From: Deltaproteobacteria bacterium
Lineage (GTDB): Bacteria; Myxococcota; JADLHZ01
Assembly (NCBI GenBank): GCA_020848545.1
Contig: JADLHZ010000065.1
Location: 24,623 to 88,622, forward strand
Length of the DNA stretch: 64,000 bases
Reading direction: 5' to 3'
Shown here: positions 1 to 8,200 of the stretch, piece by piece
Layout of the letters: every line of letters starts with the position of its first letter
How positions within the stretch are numbered: the first letter of the stretch is position 1
Made by a program: the position numbers and the translations under genes
Notes under the pieces: generated by a model
What the model saw: only the letters and a program-made list of their open reading frames with translations
Databases searched by the model: none
Told to the model about the DNA's origin: nothing

Positions 1-126
1 GCTGACCGAGTCGAGGCCGAGCTCGGCGATGCGCTGTTCGGCGGCGACGTTGCCGATGTTCTTGCCCGAAACTTGGCGGATGGCATCGACGAAGAGGACG
101 TTCAATTCTTGGCTCAAAGCGCTCAT
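1..126 (-). CDS. Acyl carrier protein, C-terminus cut by window edge
   Basis: Reading the reverse strand from the ATG at 124-126 gives 42 codons that run off the left edge. They begin MSALSQELNVLFVDAIRQ and end at LGLDSVS. The sequence LGLDSVS is the phosphopantetheine attachment site of acyl carrier proteins, with Ser40 as the modified residue. A GGGAGA ribosome binding site lies at 134-139. The gene starts 21 bases after the stop of the acyl-AMP ligase gene and is very probably co-transcribed with it, so the ligase would load a fatty acid onto this carrier. Dedicated ACPs of this kind sit next to serine palmitoyltransferase and the ligase in bacterial sphingolipid clusters. The assignment to the ACP family is secure for the visible part, but the exact pathway is an inference. 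Confidence 0.85.
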   Translation of the reverse strand, partial: MSALSQELNVLFVDAIRQVSGKNIGNVAAEQRIAELGLDSVS

Positions 127-147
127 CTGAGATTCTCCCAATGGTGA

Positions 148-1986
148 TCAATGGTTCGCAGAAACGATTTGCTTGATGCGGTGACGAACCTTCACGCGCA
201 ACGAACGGAACAAATGCGACGCCAGCTCCACCTTCGAAGCGGAGCTGCCGAACGCGCGAGAGCCCTGCACCAACAAGGTGCCGGCTTGGTACATGGTCTT
301 GGTCTTCTGCCGCTGCAGCTTGCCGCTCGAGGTCTTCGGCAGCTGGCCCGGCGCGAGCACGACGACGTCCTTCGGCACGATCGCGTACTGCTCGTTGAGC
401 AAGCGGCGCACGTCGGCCGCGATCGTCGGCGGCGGATTCTTGCGCGCCTCGAGCACGACGACCGCGCTCTCGCTGGAGTCGTCTTGCACCGCGAACGCGA
501 CGACGTTGCCTTTGCGCACGCCGTCGACTTGCTCGAGCGTCCACTCGATCGCCTGCGGCACGTAGTTTCGGCCCTTGATGATGATCAGGTCTTTCTTGCG
601 CCCGCAGATGAAGAGCTCGCCGTTCACCAGGTAGCCGAGGTCGCCGGTGTAGAGCCACGTCGTGCCGTCGGCGCCGCGGCGAAACGCCTGCGCCGTCGCG
701 TCCGCGCGCTCGTGGTAACCATCGGCGAGCGAGGGGCCGGCCATGATGATCTCCCCGACCTCACGTTCGCCGAGCGTCTTGCCGTGATCGTCGACGATGC
801 GCAGCGCATGCCCGGCGAAGGTGTAGCCGCAGGACACGATCGACAGACCGGCGCCGTCTTTCACGGGTTTGGCGATCTTGTGATCGCGGTACGCCGCCTT
901 GTCGATCACGTCGACGACGAAGGGCTTCGTCACCGGATTGAAGGCGACCGCGAGCGTCGCTTCGGCCATCCCGTACGCCGGCATCAGCGCGTGCGCCGGG
1001 AACTTCGCCGTCGCGAATTTTTCGGTGAAGCGCGCGATCGTCTCGGCCTGGATGGGCTCGGCGCCGCAGCCGGCCACCCGTACGCTCGACAGGTCCCACT
1101 TCGCGAGCTGCTCGGGCGTCGCGCGCTTCTCGACGAGCGCGTACGCAAAGTTCGGCGCGAAGGTGATCGTGCCTTTTTTCCGAGACACGGTGTCGAGCCA
1201 CAGCGCCGGCCGTTTGATGAAGCTGACGGTCGGGATGAAGGTGCAGCTGATCTTGAAGATGAGCGGCCCGAGCACGAAGCCGATGAGGCCCATGTCGTGG
1301 TAGAGCGGCAGCCAGCTGACACCCATGTCGATCGCCGGATCGCAGTCGATCGCCGAGAGCAGCGCGCAGCAATTGTCGAACAAGCTTTGATGCGTGACGC
1401 GCACGCCCTTCGGATCGGCGGTCGAGCCGCTGGTGAACTGCAAGAACACGAGGTCCTGCATGCTCACCGCAGGCGCAGCCGCCGGCGCAGCCGACGCGGC
1501 CGCTTCGTTCCACTTCTCGACGGTGTACAGATCGCGCAAGCCGGGCGCCTTCTGCAGCACCGGCCACAAGATCGTCTCGACCTGCTTCGACGTCACGAGC
1601 AGCTTCGCGCCGGCCGCGCTGACGACGCGCGCCGAGCTGTCCAAGTATTGATCGAGCTTGCCGAGCGAGAGCGGCGGATACATCGGCACCGCGACCGCGC
1701 CGGCGTAGACGACGCCGAGGAACGAGAGCACGAAGTCCTGCGGATCCGGCAACACGAGGGCGATGCGATCGCCCTGCCGTACGCCGCGCGCCTTCAGCAC
1801 GGCCGCCCGCCGCGCCGCTTCTTCGGCGATCTCGGGATAGCTCAAGGTGTGCTCGCTGCCGTCTGCGTGCAGGAAGGTGAAGCCGCCGCTCGCCGTGCGC
1901 AGGCGATCGATCGCGCGGACGAAGCTCACAGGCGTTTTGTCACCCAGGCGCAAACCTCGGCCAGCATGTGGATCAGAGCTCATCAT
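148..1986 (-). CDS. Fatty acyl-AMP ligase / acyl-ACP synthetase (FAAL type)
   Basis: This 612-residue protein belongs to the adenylate-forming family. Visible core motifs are the phosphate loop FTSGSTADPKG (184-194), YGMAEATL (338-345), YTGDLGY (446-452), GRKKDLIIIKGRNY (462-475) and the catalytic Lys556 in KTSSGKLQR. The length and the layout after YGMAEATL, including the stretch around 350-410, are those of fatty acyl-AMP ligases such as FadD32, which activate fatty acids to acyl-AMP and pass them to an ACP rather than to CoA. An ACP gene follows directly, which supports acyl-ACP formation. In Caulobacter an enzyme of this type (acyl-ACP synthetase) is part of the ceramide cluster, alongside relatives of the reductase and acyltransferase found here. 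Two adjacent ATG codons (1981-1986) could both start translation. No strong ribosome binding site is visible. Confidence 0.85.
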   Translation of the reverse strand: MMSSDPHAGRGLRLGDKTPVSFVRAIDRLRTASGGFTFLHADGSEHTLSYPEIAEEAARRAAVLKARGVRQGDRIALVLPDPQDFVLSFLGVVYAGAVAVPMYPPLSLGKLDQYLDSSARVVSAAGAKLLVTSKQVETILWPVLQKAPGLRDLYTVEKWNEAAASAAPAAAPAVSMQDLVFLQFTSGSTADPKGVRVTHQSLFDNCCALLSAIDCDPAIDMGVSWLPLYHDMGLIGFVLGPLIFKISCTFIPTVSFIKRPALWLDTVSRKKGTITFAPNFAYALVEKRATPEQLAKWDLSSVRVAGCGAEPIQAETIARFTEKFATAKFPAHALMPAYGMAEATLAVAFNPVTKPFVVDVIDKAAYRDHKIAKPVKDGAGLSIVSCGYTFAGHALRIVDDHGKTLGEREVGEIIMAGPSLADGYHERADATAQAFRRGADGTTWLYTGDLGYLVNGELFICGRKKDLIIIKGRNYVPQAIEWTLEQVDGVRKGNVVAFAVQDDSSESAVVVLEARKNPPPTIAADVRRLLNEQYAIVPKDVVVLAPGQLPKTSSGKLQRQKTKTMYQAGTLLVQGSRAFGSSASKVELASHLFRSLRVKVRHRIKQIVSANH

Positions 1987-2031
1987 TGGTGGGCGGATTT
2001 ACCAGGCTAAACTGTCATCGCAAGGGAGAAA

Positions 2032-2044
2032 TACATTTAATGTA
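2032..2044. repeat. Small inverted repeat upstream of the acyl-AMP ligase
   Basis: The sequence TACATTTAATGTA is a perfect inverted repeat with 6-base arms and one central base. It lies about 45 bases upstream of the ligase start in an unusually A+T-rich stretch (2025-2050), probably the ligase promoter region. It could be an operator. Confidence 0.4.
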
Positions 2045-2046
2045 AA

Positions 2047-2060
2047 ACCTCCCGGTCGGT
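2047..2060. promoter_or_regulatory. Candidate TetR-type operator, copy 2 (degenerate)
   Basis: The sequence ACCTCCCGGTCGGT differs at two positions from the palindrome ACCGACCGGTCGGT. It lies 61-74 bases upstream of the acyl-AMP ligase start, just after the end of the CerR-like gene. It pairs with the better copy at 3086-3099. GC palindromes of this form are typical TetR-family operators, but no regulator gene is in the window. Confidence 0.4.
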
Positions 2061-2102
2061 ATCTTTTCAGCTCTCGGCACTGAAGGCTGACGACTGACAG
2101 CT

Positions 2103-3071
2103 TCAAATGTGTCCCGCTTCCTTCAACCACTCGAGCGTCGGCTTCAAACACTCGCGCGCCGGACGGAAGCGCACGCCGAGCTCCTCCTTGGCCTTCTTGT
2201 TGTCGACGAACCAATACTTCGTCGCGTACGGGATCACGTTCGGGTTGTACGGCAGCGGCATCTTCACGCTCGTCGCCACCTTCGTCAGGCCTTTGATGAA
2301 GCCGTTCGGGAAGGTGAGCGTCCACTTCTTCTTGCCGAGGATGTCGTTGGTGAGATCGGCGAGCTCTTTGATCGTCAGGTTGTCGCCGCCGAGAATGTAT
2401 CGCTCGCCGCTCTTGCCCTTCTCGAACGCCGCCACGATCCCGCGCGCCACGTCTTCGACGTAGACGACGGCCGTGCCGCCTTTGCACACGAGCACGGGCC
2501 AGCTCTTGGCAAAGTCGATCAAGTTCTTCGCGGTGATCATGCCGGTGTCGTGCGGGCCGTAGACTTCGGCCGGGTTCACGATGACCACGGGCTGCCCGCG
2601 CTCGACCGCGGCGATGCACAGCTTCTCTGCTTCGATCTTGTAGCGCGAGTACGCGAGCTCACTGAGATCGACGTCGAACTGTGCGCCCTCGTTGAACACC
2701 TCAGGCTCTTGCGACGCGTTGACGGCGAGCGTGCTCGACACGAACACGACCTTCTTGTTCCCGTTCGCCGCCGCCGCCTTCAGCACGTTGTCGGTGCCGT
2801 CGAGCACGACCGCCTTCATCTCCGGCGAGTGGATGTCGTCCCACGAGCTCAACGACGCGAGGTGCAACACGCCGTCGCAGCCGTTGATGCCGCGCACGAG
2901 CGAGTCGTAATCGCGCACGTCGCCCGTCGCGCGTTCGAAGGGCAAGTCGGCGATGCGATCGGCCTTGCTCGTCTCGCGCATCAAGCAGCGGACCGCATGT
3001 CCTTGCTCGATGAGCGTGCGAACGACGACCGAGCCGATGAATCCGTTGCCACCCGTGACGAAAAATTTCAT
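2103..3071 (-). CDS. cerR: Extended SDR, candidate ceramide reductase (CerR-like)
   Basis: The protein has 322 residues when started at the ATG at 3069-3071, which is preceded by GGTGGAGC as ribosome binding site. An in-frame upstream ATG at 3110 would add 13 poorly supported residues and read through a palindrome. The N-terminus MKFFVTGGNGFIGS carries the GxxGxxG dinucleotide loop (Gly7, Gly10, Gly13). The catalytic pair is Tyr141/Lys145 in YSRYK, with SS at 112-113. This is a classical extended short-chain dehydrogenase of the NAD-dependent epimerase family. Next to an acyl-ACP ligase, an ACP and a bCerS-type acyltransferase, the best reading is the reductase that converts oxidised ceramide to ceramide, called CerR in Caulobacter. 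From sequence alone a sugar epimerase or HpnA-like enzyme cannot be excluded. Confidence 0.65.
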   Translation of the reverse strand: MKFFVTGGNGFIGSVVVRTLIEQGHAVRCLMRETSKADRIADLPFERATGDVRDYDSLVRGINGCDGVLHLASLSSWDDIHSPEMKAVVLDGTDNVLKAAAANGNKKVVFVSSTLAVNASQEPEVFNEGAQFDVDLSELAYSRYKIEAEKLCIAAVERGQPVVIVNPAEVYGPHDTGMITAKNLIDFAKSWPVLVCKGGTAVVYVEDVARGIVAAFEKGKSGERYILGGDNLTIKELADLTNDILGKKKWTLTFPNGFIKGLTKVATSVKMPLPYNPNVIPYATKYWFVDNKKAKEELGVRFRPARECLKPTLEWLKEAGHI

Positions 3072-3085
3072 GTTGCTCCACCCCA

Positions 3086-3099
3086 TCCGACCGGTCGGT
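3086..3099. promoter_or_regulatory. Candidate TetR-type operator, copy 1
   Basis: The sequence TCCGACCGGTCGGT contains a perfect 12-base palindrome (3087-3098). It matches ACCGACCGGTCGGT at 13 of 14 positions. It sits 15-28 bases upstream of the CerR-like start and inside the divergent promoter region shared with the bCerS-like gene, so one repressor could control both directions. Confidence 0.5.
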
Positions 3100-3221
3100 T
3101 TTAACTGCATTTTCCGGTACTTAGAGGACGGCGTGTGTATCGATTCGCGAGCGGATCGGTCAAGCTGATTTCGGCACGAGACCCTTTACCTTCGTCACCG
3201 TCGTATCTAGTGAGCGGCGCC

Positions 3222-4427
3222 ATGACTACGAACGCCGCGCTCGCGCTGTCCTCCGCCGAAGTCGATGCCGCCACGCTCTCGATCGTCGAGGTCGCGACCA
3301 CCGATAAGAAGCGCTTGAAGCAATTCATCGCCTTCCCGCGCACGATCTATCCGAAGGACTCGGCGTGGGTGTCGCCGCTCGATCTCGAACGGCAGATGGC
3401 GTTCGATCGGAAGAAGAACCCGTTCTTCCAACACGCCGACGCCGCCTTCTTCCTCTGCGTTCGCAAAGATGCCCAAGGCAATGAGACGATCGTCGGCCGC
3501 ATCTCGGCGCAGATCGATCACGAGCACACCCGCATCCACAACGACGGCGCCGGCTTCTACGGCAACTTCGACGCGATCGACGACGCGCGCGTCGCGAAGA
3601 TCCTCTTCGACACGGCCGAAGCGTGGCTGAAGGCGAAGGGCATGAAGATCATGCGCGGCCCGTACACGATGAACATCAACGAAGAGTGCGGCGTGCAGGT
3701 CGACGCCTACGACGAGATCCCGATGTTCCTCACCGCGTACAACATCCCTTACTACAAGACGCTCGTCGAAGGCGCCGGCTTTCACAAAGTGAAAGAGCTG
3801 TACTCGTGGCGCTACCGCAAAGAGTACGTGGTGCCGGAGTCAGCCAAGCGCATCGGCGACCGCGCGCGCTCGAACCCGAAGATCAAAGTGCGCCCGATCG
3901 ACATGAAGAACTTCGAGGTCGAATTGCGCACCGGCCTCGGCATCTTCAACGCTGCATGGAAAGACAACTGGGGCTTCGTGCCGCTCACCGAGCCGGAGAT
4001 GAAGAAGGCCGCAGAAGATCTGAAGCTCATCATCGATCCCAGGATCATCTTGATCGCCGAGTACGAGGGCAAGCCCGCGGGCATGGCGCTGACGGTGCCG
4101 AACATCAACGAAGTCATCCGCCCGCTGCGCGGCAAGATGTTTCCGTTCGGCTGGGTGAGCTTGCTGTGGAACACGAAGGTGAAGCGGCCGAAGCGCTGCC
4201 GCCTGACGCTGCTCGGTGTGCACCCGGACTTTCGCGGCATCCGCGCCGGCGGCGGCCTGGCGATCGCGCTCTGCCAAGAAGTGTTCGAGCGCTGCGTGGC
4301 GGCGGGCTACGAAGAGGCCGAGCTCTCTTGGACGCTCGACGACAACGTCGGCATCAACAACGTGATCAAGGCGATGGGCGGCCAGCTCTACAAGACGCAC
4401 TACGTGTACGACCGGGCGATCGCGTAA
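3222..4427 (+). CDS. bcerS: GNAT-fold N-acyltransferase, bacterial ceramide synthase-like
   Basis: This 401-residue protein is read from MTTNAALAL at 3222. Upstream in-frame codons back to 3135 look like intergenic sequence. It matches a family often labelled GNAT acetyltransferase or dATP pyrophosphohydrolase. Characteristic blocks are KNPFFQHADAAFFL, VGRISAQIDHEH, AWKDNWGFVPLTEPEM, FPFGWVSLLW, the acyl-CoA-loop-like VHPDFRGIRAGGG near 332-345, and WTLDDNVGINNVI near the C-terminus. The Caulobacter member of this family is the bacterial ceramide synthase bCerS, which acylates the amino group of 3-ketosphinganine. The gene is divergent from the CerR-like gene across a 150-base promoter region. 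Its stop lies 4 bases from that of the convergent gene 4432-5517. Family assignment is strong. The substrate is inferred from the neighbours. Confidence 0.75.
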   Translation: MTTNAALALSSAEVDAATLSIVEVATTDKKRLKQFIAFPRTIYPKDSAWVSPLDLERQMAFDRKKNPFFQHADAAFFLCVRKDAQGNETIVGRISAQIDHEHTRIHNDGAGFYGNFDAIDDARVAKILFDTAEAWLKAKGMKIMRGPYTMNINEECGVQVDAYDEIPMFLTAYNIPYYKTLVEGAGFHKVKELYSWRYRKEYVVPESAKRIGDRARSNPKIKVRPIDMKNFEVELRTGLGIFNAAWKDNWGFVPLTEPEMKKAAEDLKLIIDPRIILIAEYEGKPAGMALTVPNINEVIRPLRGKMFPFGWVSLLWNTKVKRPKRCRLTLLGVHPDFRGIRAGGGLAIALCQEVFERCVAAGYEEAELSWTLDDNVGINNVIKAMGGQLYKTHYVYDRAIA

Positions 4428-4431
4428 CGAC

Positions 4432-5517
4432 TCAGTTCGTCTTCAAGCAAATGACGTAGGCGATGCCACTCGAGCAGTAGTAACGATCGGGCGGCGTCGC
4501 ATCGTAGTCTGGCGTGTGACATCCGGTGTTCGCAGCGCAGCAGACATCGCTCGACAGGCACCCGAACGACATCGCGCCACCCGCGAGGCACGAGCCCGAG
4601 ATCGCCACTTCGCCAGTGCCGCAATAGGCCGTGGAGCCGGTGCCGCCCTTCGCGCCGATCGGCAGCGTGATCGCGCGCGCCTGATCGAAGACAGCGCTGC
4701 CGCCCGAGGTGCGCAAGCCGACGCCACCGACGTACGGATTGCGCGCAAGCACGGCCCAGCTCGAAGGCGCCGTCGCGGCGACCTCGCCGATCACGCCGGC
4801 AGAGGCTGCGTCGGTGCCATCGGTCTCACCATAGACACCGACGCCGTTCGTGCCGCCGGCGATACCGTAGACTCCGATCGCCCGCGTCGCCGAAGCGGAG
4901 GTGCCGATGATGCCGCGACCGGTGTTCGTCCCGTAGCCGAGCCCGCGCACGCCGGCGCCGCCGCTGCCCGCCGCCGCCGCGGTGCCGATGACGCCCGCGC
5001 CGAGCGCGCCGAGATCGGTCGGCGCCGCGGTGTCGTTCTCGACCTGCAGCCCGGTGCCCGCAACGACCGACGTGAACTGCCACTTGTCGCCGAAGTGGCC
5101 GTGCGGACCGGCCGCGAAGTCGACACCGGTGCCGGTCGCCTCGCCGCTGAGCACGACGCTCGTCGTGATCGTCGAAACAGACACGCCGGGCCCGCCGATC
5201 ACGCGATGCACGCCGCTGCCGCCACTGCCCGCGTCATTCACGCACGTCCAGGCGCCACCGCTCGCCTGCAGGAGCTGGCCGCTACTGCACGTGCCAGCGC
5301 TCAACGCGACCGCGCCGCTCGCCGCGTCGATCGCGACGAACGCGCCGGCGCTCTTGCTGCTCGGCGGTCCGTCGGGTCCGGTGTCACCGCGCGCGCCCAC
5401 GAGCACCGGCGCGACCGTTTGCGCGCTCGCGTTCCTCTGCGGATCACGCTCGGCATCGATCGCCGGCGCGACGCGACAAGCGGCCAAGCAGAGAACGATC
5501 GCCACGACGCCGCGCAT
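4432..5517 (-). CDS. Collagen-like/HxH surface lipoprotein, third of three
   Basis: This 361-residue protein starts MRGVVAIVLCLAAC. The lipobox cysteine is at position 14. A short Gly-X-Y run (GARGDTGPDGPP) follows near residue 42, then the motif HGHFGDKW, then a run of glycine-rich repeats of the form GVGVYG, GAGVRG and GRGIIG. A Cys-rich tail contains CLSSDVCCAANTGC. The layout is the same as in the two genes upstream, so these are tandem paralogues. Glycine-rich GxGVxG repeats and HxH sites occur in trimeric phage tail fibres, and Gly-X-Y tracts form trimers, so a trimeric surface fibre is plausible. Its ATG overlaps the previous stop as TGATG (5515-5519), which indicates translational coupling. 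No enzymatic motif is visible. Confidence 0.7.
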   Translation of the reverse strand: MRGVVAIVLCLAACRVAPAIDAERDPQRNASAQTVAPVLVGARGDTGPDGPPSSKSAGAFVAIDAASGAVALSAGTCSSGQLLQASGGAWTCVNDAGSGGSGVHRVIGGPGVSVSTITTSVVLSGEATGTGVDFAAGPHGHFGDKWQFTSVVAGTGLQVENDTAAPTDLGALGAGVIGTAAAAGSGGAGVRGLGYGTNTGRGIIGTSASATRAIGVYGIAGGTNGVGVYGETDGTDAASAGVIGEVAATAPSSWAVLARNPYVGGVGLRTSGGSAVFDQARAITLPIGAKGGTGSTAYCGTGEVAISGSCLAGGAMSFGCLSSDVCCAANTGCHTPDYDATPPDRYYCSSGIAYVICLKTN

Positions 5518-6656
5518 CAGTTCACCCTCAGACAAATCGCAACCGCGGTGGCGATCGTCGCGCTGGTGAAGCGGCAGCAGAAGCCGCCGAAGCCCGAGGT
5601 CACGTTCACGCCCGACGCATCGCGCATGGAGGCCGCGGGCTGCGTGCCGTTCGTGCACTCGGTCTGAGTGTCCGCCATGTACGAGTCGGTCATGGTGCCG
5701 TCGGAGCGGCAGCCGCCAGAGACGACGAAGAAGCCGACACCGCAATCGGCGAAGGGCGCGCGGCTGCCGGCGGCGCCCGGACCAGACTGCTGCGTGCGCG
5801 TCTGTAACGGCAAGATCACGCCGCCGGCGCTGAAGTCGACTTTGCCTTCGACGCGCAACGCGCCGGCGAACGCTTGGTGCTCCGCGCGCACGCCGGCGGC
5901 TTGAACCTGCGTCGCAACACCGCGAACGCCGGCGCCGCCCGTGCCTGCCGCTTCGCCGACCACGCCGCGCGCGTTCGTGCCTTCGGCGTAGCCCTGCACG
6001 CCGACGCCGTAGCTGTCGCCGCCGCTCGCGCCGATCGAGGCGTCGCCGTAAACACCAACGCCCCCGTTCGCCGCGGTGTTGTCGCCGAAGACCGCGGCGC
6101 CCGGCGCCATCAGATAGCCGTTGCCATCGAAGGTCGCCGGCGTGCGCGAGCGAACGCCGATGCCGCGTGGACCGCTGCCGCGCACGTCGACGACGAGCCC
6201 CGGGTTGCTGCTGCTGCCGCTGAACGTTTGCCCGAAGTGCCGGTGATCGCCGGGGCTGAATTGCCCTGCACCGCTGCCGAGGAGCGCGCTGACGGTGACG
6301 TCGCCGGTGCTCACGTTGCGCGAAAGGCCGCTCATCGCGAAGAGCGAATCGACGCTCGTCTCCTCGGCGCCGCACGCGAGCGCGCTGCCCACGACCTTCA
6401 AGACGTCGCCGTCGTCACACGCTGATGGCACGACGAGGCTCAACACGCCGCTCGCCGCGCCGACGTAATCGCTGCCTTGATACGCACGCGTGCCGCCGCT
6501 CGGCCCCTGTGCGCCAGGCATTCCTTCGATCGGCGAGGTTTGCGCGGCGGCGATCGGCGCAATCGGCTCGACCCGCGGCGTGACGGGCGCGGTGCGACAG
6601 CCGCCAACGCACACGATCGCGCCAAGAACAGCGAGGGTGAGCCACGCGCGCGTCAT
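5517..6656 (-). CDS. Collagen-like/HxH surface lipoprotein, second of three
   Basis: This 379-residue lipoprotein starts MTRAWLTLAVLGAIVCVGGC, with the lipobox Cys at position 20. It shares its plan with its two neighbours: a short Gly-X-Y tract (GMPGAQGPSGG), a middle motif GDHRHFGQTFSG, then GVGVYG, GVGVQG, GVVGEAAG and GAGVRG repeats. The C-terminal part has paired cysteines (GFGGFCCRFTS) and ends in ICLRVN, close to CLKTN and CLRVR in the other two. Its ATG overlaps the previous stop as ATGA (6653-6656), so expression is coupled. The conserved HxH plus HFGQ block is the most diagnostic shared element. I do not recognise a named family, and a role as a surface fibre or sheath component is an inference. 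Confidence 0.7.
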   Translation of the reverse strand: MTRAWLTLAVLGAIVCVGGCRTAPVTPRVEPIAPIAAAQTSPIEGMPGAQGPSGGTRAYQGSDYVGAASGVLSLVVPSACDDGDVLKVVGSALACGAEETSVDSLFAMSGLSRNVSTGDVTVSALLGSGAGQFSPGDHRHFGQTFSGSSSNPGLVVDVRGSGPRGIGVRSRTPATFDGNGYLMAPGAAVFGDNTAANGGVGVYGDASIGASGGDSYGVGVQGYAEGTNARGVVGEAAGTGGAGVRGVATQVQAAGVRAEHQAFAGALRVEGKVDFSAGGVILPLQTRTQQSGPGAAGSRAPFADCGVGFFVVSGGCRSDGTMTDSYMADTQTECTNGTQPAASMRDASGVNVTSGFGGFCCRFTSATIATAVAICLRVN

Positions 6657-8182
6657 CGGACCCTCAGACAAGTCGCCTCGGCACGGACCAGCGTCGCCGA
6701 CTTGCAGCAGTAACCGCGGTACGCTTTGTAGCCCGTACCCATCACGTCGGTCGCCGCGTCGACGCCGTCGCTCAGCGTCCCACTCGTGCAGTCGGCCGCG
6801 CTCGCCACTGGCGCCGACATCGTGATCGCCGTGCCGTAGCAGCCGCCGCCGATCGCGATCCATTCACCGGGCGGGAGCTGCCGCATATACGCGTCGTCGA
6901 CGCCGACATCGCAGCCGATGTAGCTCGACGTCGACTCGACCGTGGCGACGCGCCACCGCAACGGCAGCGCAACACCGCGTGTGGCGCCGGTCATCAGGTT
7001 CGATCGACCAATCGTTCGCAACGCCACGCCGCCAGCCGTGTTCGACGCTTCGACGCCCACCGTGGCGAGCGAGTTCGCTTCGCCCGCGACGGTCACCATG
7101 AAGGCGTTGTTTACCTGCGCCCAGGCCCCGACGCCCTTCGAGAAGTCGCCACGGGCGTGCCCCTGAACGCCGACGCCATTCTGCGCCGACTGGCTGCGGC
7201 CGACGACGCCGATGCCGTTGTTGGCCGCGGGGACGAACTCGCCGAGCACCGCCGCGTAGTTCGCGGAGCCCGTTTGTCCGACGTCATTTCTGCCTTCGAT
7301 GCCAACGCCGGTGCCGTTGTTGACGACTTGCAGCGCCGCCATCGCGCTCGGGCCGGTCGACGCGCTCGGGCCGCTGAAGACTTGGCCGAAGTGCGAGTGT
7401 ACGGCCGGCGCCACGGCGTTCGCCTCGTCGGCGACGGTCTGCTCCTTCAGCCCCACGGTCCACGTGGTGCCGTTCTGCGTCACCGTCACCGCGGGCCCTG
7501 CGATGATGCTGGTGACCTGCGCGCTCGTCGTGCCGGAGTCGCTGCTGCAGGTCCACGCGCCGCCGGTGACACGCAAGATCTGGCCGTTCGTGCAGGAGCC
7601 GACGCCGAGGCCGATGCTACTTCCGGCGGCTTCGACGAAGCCGGTGCCAGACACCGCGCCAGTCGGCCCGGTCGGACCGCGGGGGCCTCGCGGGCCGCGC
7701 TGCACGGTCGCCACGCGATCGATCGCGCCGAGCGTGACGTGCGCGACGCGCAGGTGCAGCTCGAAGGGCGCTGCGCTGGCCGCGGCTTCGACCTCGGCAG
7801 ACAACGACACGCGCACGAAGCTGGCGGCTTTTTCCGCGATGACGGCGACGCCGAGCGCGGTGCCGGCGGCGTCGAAGTATTGCACCGACGCTACGCCGTC
7901 GAGGCCGGCGCCACTGAGGATGAGACCGTGCTCGATGCGATGAAAGCCGTTAGAGTCGAGCGCTGCCGCGTCGCCGTCGAAGCCGGTGACGTCGAAGGTG
8001 CCCTGCTCCTGATCCGCGGGAACGCACACGCCCGTCGCCGCGGAGCACACTTGCCCGACTGCGCACTGCGCTTGGGTCGTGCACGCCGATGCCGTCGAGA
8101 ACCTCGGCGGCAGCCCGAAGCACGCCGACAACGAGAGTGACGTGAGCACGGCGTAGACCGCGCGGCGCGGAGAGAAGACCAT
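6653..8182 (-). CDS. Collagen-like/HxH surface lipoprotein, first of three
   Basis: This is the largest of the three paralogues at 509 residues, beginning MVFSPRRAVYAVLTSLSLSAC with lipobox Cys21. A Cys-rich segment (ACTTQAQCAVGQVC) follows, of the kind seen in myxobacterial surface proteins. A beta-rich domain comes next (about 60-160), then the collagen-like run GPRGPRGPTGPTG, the motif AVHSHFGQVFSG, glycine-rich GVGIEG, GIGVVG and GVGVQG repeats, and a C-terminal domain ending YCCKSATLVRAEATCLRVR. It is the first gene of the coupled trio and starts 18 bases after the stop of the desaturase gene upstream, so all four may share a transcript. No ribosome binding site is clear. The function is unknown, and a trimeric fibrous lipoprotein is the best structural guess. 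Confidence 0.7.
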   Translation of the reverse strand: MVFSPRRAVYAVLTSLSLSACFGLPPRFSTASACTTQAQCAVGQVCSAATGVCVPADQEQGTFDVTGFDGDAAALDSNGFHRIEHGLILSGAGLDGVASVQYFDAAGTALGVAVIAEKAASFVRVSLSAEVEAAASAAPFELHLRVAHVTLGAIDRVATVQRGPRGPRGPTGPTGAVSGTGFVEAAGSSIGLGVGSCTNGQILRVTGGAWTCSSDSGTTSAQVTSIIAGPAVTVTQNGTTWTVGLKEQTVADEANAVAPAVHSHFGQVFSGPSASTGPSAMAALQVVNNGTGVGIEGRNDVGQTGSANYAAVLGEFVPAANNGIGVVGRSQSAQNGVGVQGHARGDFSKGVGAWAQVNNAFMVTVAGEANSLATVGVEASNTAGGVALRTIGRSNLMTGATRGVALPLRWRVATVESTSSYIGCDVGVDDAYMRQLPPGEWIAIGGGCYGTAITMSAPVASAADCTSGTLSDGVDAATDVMGTGYKAYRGYCCKSATLVRAEATCLRVR

Positions 8183-8200
8183 CGAAACTAGGATAGCCGA

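Noticed and set aside
151..3104. Long forward frames opposite the acyl-AMP ligase and the CerR-like gene
   Set aside because: The reverse-strand products carry complete enzyme motifs, while the forward ones are Arg/His/Asp-rich shadow translations.
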